A DNA stretch of 64,000 nucleotides, taken from NCBI GenBank assembly GCA_963668435.2, contig CAXXSC010000001.1, forward strand, positions 620,001 to 684,000, read 5' to 3'. Shown in pieces: positions 61,703 through 64,000 of this stretch. Every line of letters begins with the position of its first letter. Within the stretch, counting starts at the first letter, position 1. This DNA comes from G963668435 sp963668435 (GTDB lineage Bacteria > Latescibacterota > Latescibacteria > Latescibacterales > Latescibacteraceae). The notes beneath the pieces were generated by a model. That model did not search any database. It was not told the origin of the DNA and saw only the letters and a program-made list of their open reading frames with translations. A program made the position numbers and the translations under genes.

Positions 61703-64000
61703 ATGCCGAAAAAACTTGTTCTGACCGTTTTTACCGCACTGCTGCTTGTCATTGCTATTGTCGCCTGTTCGAATCGCGAAATGGTGAAACGTCCAGTCGA
61801 TTATGTGAATCCGCTTGTCGATACGCACAAATCACGCTGGATATTCTTCTCGTCTGCCTCAAGGCCTTTCGGGCTTGTCAATCTCAGTCCTGACACCGAA
61901 ACCAATGGCACATGGAATTCAGGCTACATATATGATTCCAAAAAAGTCCGGTGTTTCAGCCATATTCACGCGTGGCAGATGTCCGGTATACCGGTGCTTC
62001 CTGTCACCGGCGAGTTCAAGGGGCACAAGGGTATGGATATCTATGCCTCTACATTTTCCCATGAGACGGAAGAGGTTGTGCCGGGTTATCATAAGGTGCA
62101 TCTCGATGATTACGGCATCACGGCAGAGCTGACCTCGACCGACCGAACCGGTTTCCATCGATATACCTATCCGGCATCCGACAGCAGTTTTGTCATTTTC
62201 GATACAGGCGCCTACCTTGCCCACGGCCCGGTTGTGAGCTCCGAGGTGTTTACCGTCAATGAGACTGAGATTGCCGGAAAAGCCCTCATGGCTCATACAC
62301 GTCGGCGACCGAAAGACACATGGGTCTATTTTGTAGCCAGATTCAGTAAGCCTTATGAGCAGTTCGGCGGCTGGGTTGACAGCACGCTTGTCGCAGGCAC
62401 CCCGGAAGCTGTCGCGGGAAAAAACGCGGGCGCGTTTGTCCGTTTTTCCACCGGGTCGGAGGAGCAGGTGCTGATGAAAGTAGGCATCTCTTACACCGGG
62501 ATCGAGGGGGCTCGTCTGAATCTCGATACGGAACTGCCCCATTGGGATTTCGACCGAATTGTGGATGAATCCTTGAATGTCTGGGATGACTGGCTCGGCA
62601 AAATTGAGGTCGAGGGCGGCACAGAGAAGCAGCGAATAAAATTTTATACAGATCTCTGGCATGCCCTTCAGGGACGAAGGATTATCAGCGATGCGGACGG
62701 TCATTACTGTGACATGACTGGTGATGAGCCTGTTGTCCGGCAGGTTAAGCTCGAAAAGAATGGGACGCCGGCGTTCAATATGCACAGTTTCGATGCGTGG
62801 TGGGGGAGTCACTGGTCGCTCAATATTCTCTGGTCACTTGCGTATCCCCATGTTATGGAAGATTTCTGCAACTCAATGGTCGAAATGTATAATAACGGCG
62901 GTCTGATTCCGCGTGGACCCTCCGGTGGCAATTACAGTTTTGTCATGATCGGTGATCCTGCGGTCTCCTTTTTCGCCTGTGCCTATGCGAAAGGTATCAG
63001 GGGCTGGGATACGGAGAAAGCTTACGAGGGGCTCTATAAAAACGCTTTCCCGGGAGGTATCAGGGATCGCGCCGGCTACGAGTTCGGAGACAACCCCTCC
63101 GGTGGCGGTATGGAGTGGTACGTGAAGAACGGCTATGTCCCCGAAGGGCTCGAGGGGAACGGATTCCACAAAGACGGCGCCGCAATGACACTCGAATACG
63201 CTTATCAGGACTGGTGTCTTGCTCAGCTGGCGAAAGGGCTCGGCAAGGACAGCGATTACCAGCTGTTTTCAGAGCGTTCTCTGAATTATCGTAACATCTG
63301 GGACCCGTCCGTTGGTTTCATGAGGCCGAGGATGCAGGACGGCTCCTGGCTCGAGGGTTTCGAGCCGGTAGGCGAAGGATTTTCCGCAAGCGGCTTCTGC
63401 GAAGGAAATTCGGCGATTTATACGCATTTTGTTCCCCATGATATTCAAGGGCTTATTGGTCTTGTCGGTGGCAAAGAAAAGTATACTGAATTTCTGAATG
63501 AGAGTTTTGAAAAAGCAACGGGGAATAACTTTGTCGCAGATCACGGAAAACACAGTATCAGCTGGGTGGATTACGATAACCAGCCGGGAACTGGTATGGC
63601 TCACCTGTTCAATTACAGCGGCGCACCATGGCTGAGCCAGAAATGGGTGCGTTTGGTTAAAGAGCAGGCACATGGCGATATTACACCGTATGGCGGCTAT
63701 CATGGCGACGAGGACCAGGGGCAGATGGGCGCGCTTGGAGCGCTCATGGCAATGGGGCTTTTTGAGGTCAGGGGCGGTTGTGCGGAAAAACCGGTCTATG
63801 AAATCACGAGCCCCCTCTTTGATTCGGTCACTATTCACCTCGACCGGGGCTATTACGAGGGTGAGAAATTTGTCATAAAAACGCGTAATAACTCTAAGGA
63901 TAATATGTATATACAGTCAGCCGAGCTGAATGGCGAACCGCTGAATAACTGCTGGTTCCATCATGGCGATCTCGCTGGTGGAGGCAGCCTTCTTCTTGAG
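61703..64000 (+). CDS. Glycoside hydrolase family 92 alpha-mannosidase lipoprotein, partial
   Basis: The frame is open from ATG 61703 (AGGGA upstream) to the window end, about 766 residues with the C-terminus missing by little, if at all. The N-terminus has a lipoprotein signal (lipobox VIAIVAC). GH92 features are VNPLVDTHKSRWIFFSSASRP-type VNPLVDT, the GFHRYTYPAS segment, FDRIVDESLNVWDDWLGKIE, FYTDLWHALQGRRIISD, FDAWWGSHW and the C-terminal GDEDQGQMGALGALMAMGLF motif. GH92 enzymes are calcium-dependent exo-alpha-mannosidases, mostly alpha-1,2. The enzyme should be anchored in the outer membrane. The nearby DUF5916 barrel is a plausible partner. Confidence 0.88.
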   Translation, partial: MPKKLVLTVFTALLLVIAIVACSNREMVKRPVDYVNPLVDTHKSRWIFFSSASRPFGLVNLSPDTETNGTWNSGYIYDSKKVRCFSHIHAWQMSGIPVLPVTGEFKGHKGMDIYASTFSHETEEVVPGYHKVHLDDYGITAELTSTDRTGFHRYTYPASDSSFVIFDTGAYLAHGPVVSSEVFTVNETEIAGKALMAHTRRRPKDTWVYFVARFSKPYEQFGGWVDSTLVAGTPEAVAGKNAGAFVRFSTGSEEQVLMKVGISYTGIEGARLNLDTELPHWDFDRIVDESLNVWDDWLGKIEVEGGTEKQRIKFYTDLWHALQGRRIISDADGHYCDMTGDEPVVRQVKLEKNGTPAFNMHSFDAWWGSHWSLNILWSLAYPHVMEDFCNSMVEMYNNGGLIPRGPSGGNYSFVMIGDPAVSFFACAYAKGIRGWDTEKAYEGLYKNAFPGGIRDRAGYEFGDNPSGGGMEWYVKNGYVPEGLEGNGFHKDGAAMTLEYAYQDWCLAQLAKGLGKDSDYQLFSERSLNYRNIWDPSVGFMRPRMQDGSWLEGFEPVGEGFSASGFCEGNSAIYTHFVPHDIQGLIGLVGGKEKYTEFLNESFEKATGNNFVADHGKHSISWVDYDNQPGTGMAHLFNYSGAPWLSQKWVRLVKEQAHGDITPYGGYHGDEDQGQMGALGALMAMGLFEVRGGCAEKPVYEITSPLFDSVTIHLDRGYYEGEKFVIKTRNNSKDNMYIQSAELNGEPLNNCWFHHGDLAGGGSLLLE

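Noticed and set aside
1..64000. CRISPR arrays and rRNA genes
   Set aside because: No regularly spaced short direct repeats and no rRNA-like sequence were seen anywhere in the window.

Overview
The window looks like chromosomal DNA of a Gram-negative bacterium of the FCB superphylum or an allied candidate phylum (Latescibacterota- or Zixibacteria-like is my best guess, not proven). The reasons are secreted proteins that end in FlgD-Ig/T9SS type A sorting domains, a DUF5916 beta-barrel protein with an N-terminal CBM9-like domain, a GH92 lipoprotein, a heptosyltransferase-like GT9 enzyme, and a moderately GC-rich core. Several genes are broken by single-base shifts, often in homopolymers. The organism may be decaying them, or the assembly may carry indel errors.

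Layout. 1-6.9 kb: a partial uroporphyrinogen-decarboxylase-like protein, a frameshifted bi-cupin, a YjbQ protein, a PhoA-type alkaline phosphatase, and two tandem NlpC/P60-like proteins that lack the catalytic cysteine. 7-10.5 kb: aroA-aroK-aroC and an HU protein. 11-17.3 kb: trpS, a cell-envelope glycan cluster (GT2, NodB deacetylase, GT2, GT9) and the AmmeMemoRadiSam radical SAM enzyme. 17.4-26 kb: NusG_II protein, Gx-type membrane protein, macro domain plus Fe-S oxidoreductase, TPR and DUF4292 lipoproteins, rsmB, PASTA protein and rpe.

A tRNA-Ser(UGA) at 26.04-26.12 kb marks the start of an accessory island that runs to about 46.9 kb. It holds a replication-relaxation-type protein behind a large foldback; two minus-strand genes (a TIR protein and a HEPN-like protein), each followed by an attC-like site, so they look like integron cassettes; plasmid-type genes (DUF2958, DUF932); a Gabija-like gajA-gajB pair with a TIR-TM gene close by; and a mosaic of truncated genes (T9SS surface protein, sbcC, DUF2779) cut by IS4-, IS3- and IS5-family elements. 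The stretch at 32.1-38.1 kb is visibly AT-rich compared with the core.

From 47.1 to 56.3 kb, on the plus strand, is what I think is the most novel locus: a large multi-domain carboxypeptidase-regulatory-like protein, a TPR-like protein, a small T9SS-type protein, a CBM9-TPR protein, then a secreted C39 peptidase fused to DUF1573, a BlaI repressor, an M56 (BlaR1-like) membrane protease with an ExbD-like tail, a 97-residue cysteine-rich peptide with a double-glycine leader, and a LolA/RseB-like periplasmic protein. C39 peptidases cut double-glycine leaders, so the protease and a plausible substrate are encoded three genes apart around a BlaI/M56 sensor pair, with no ABC exporter in sight. The window closes with glnK-amtB, a decayed ICMT-like methyltransferase, the DUF5916 protein and a partial GH92 mannosidase.
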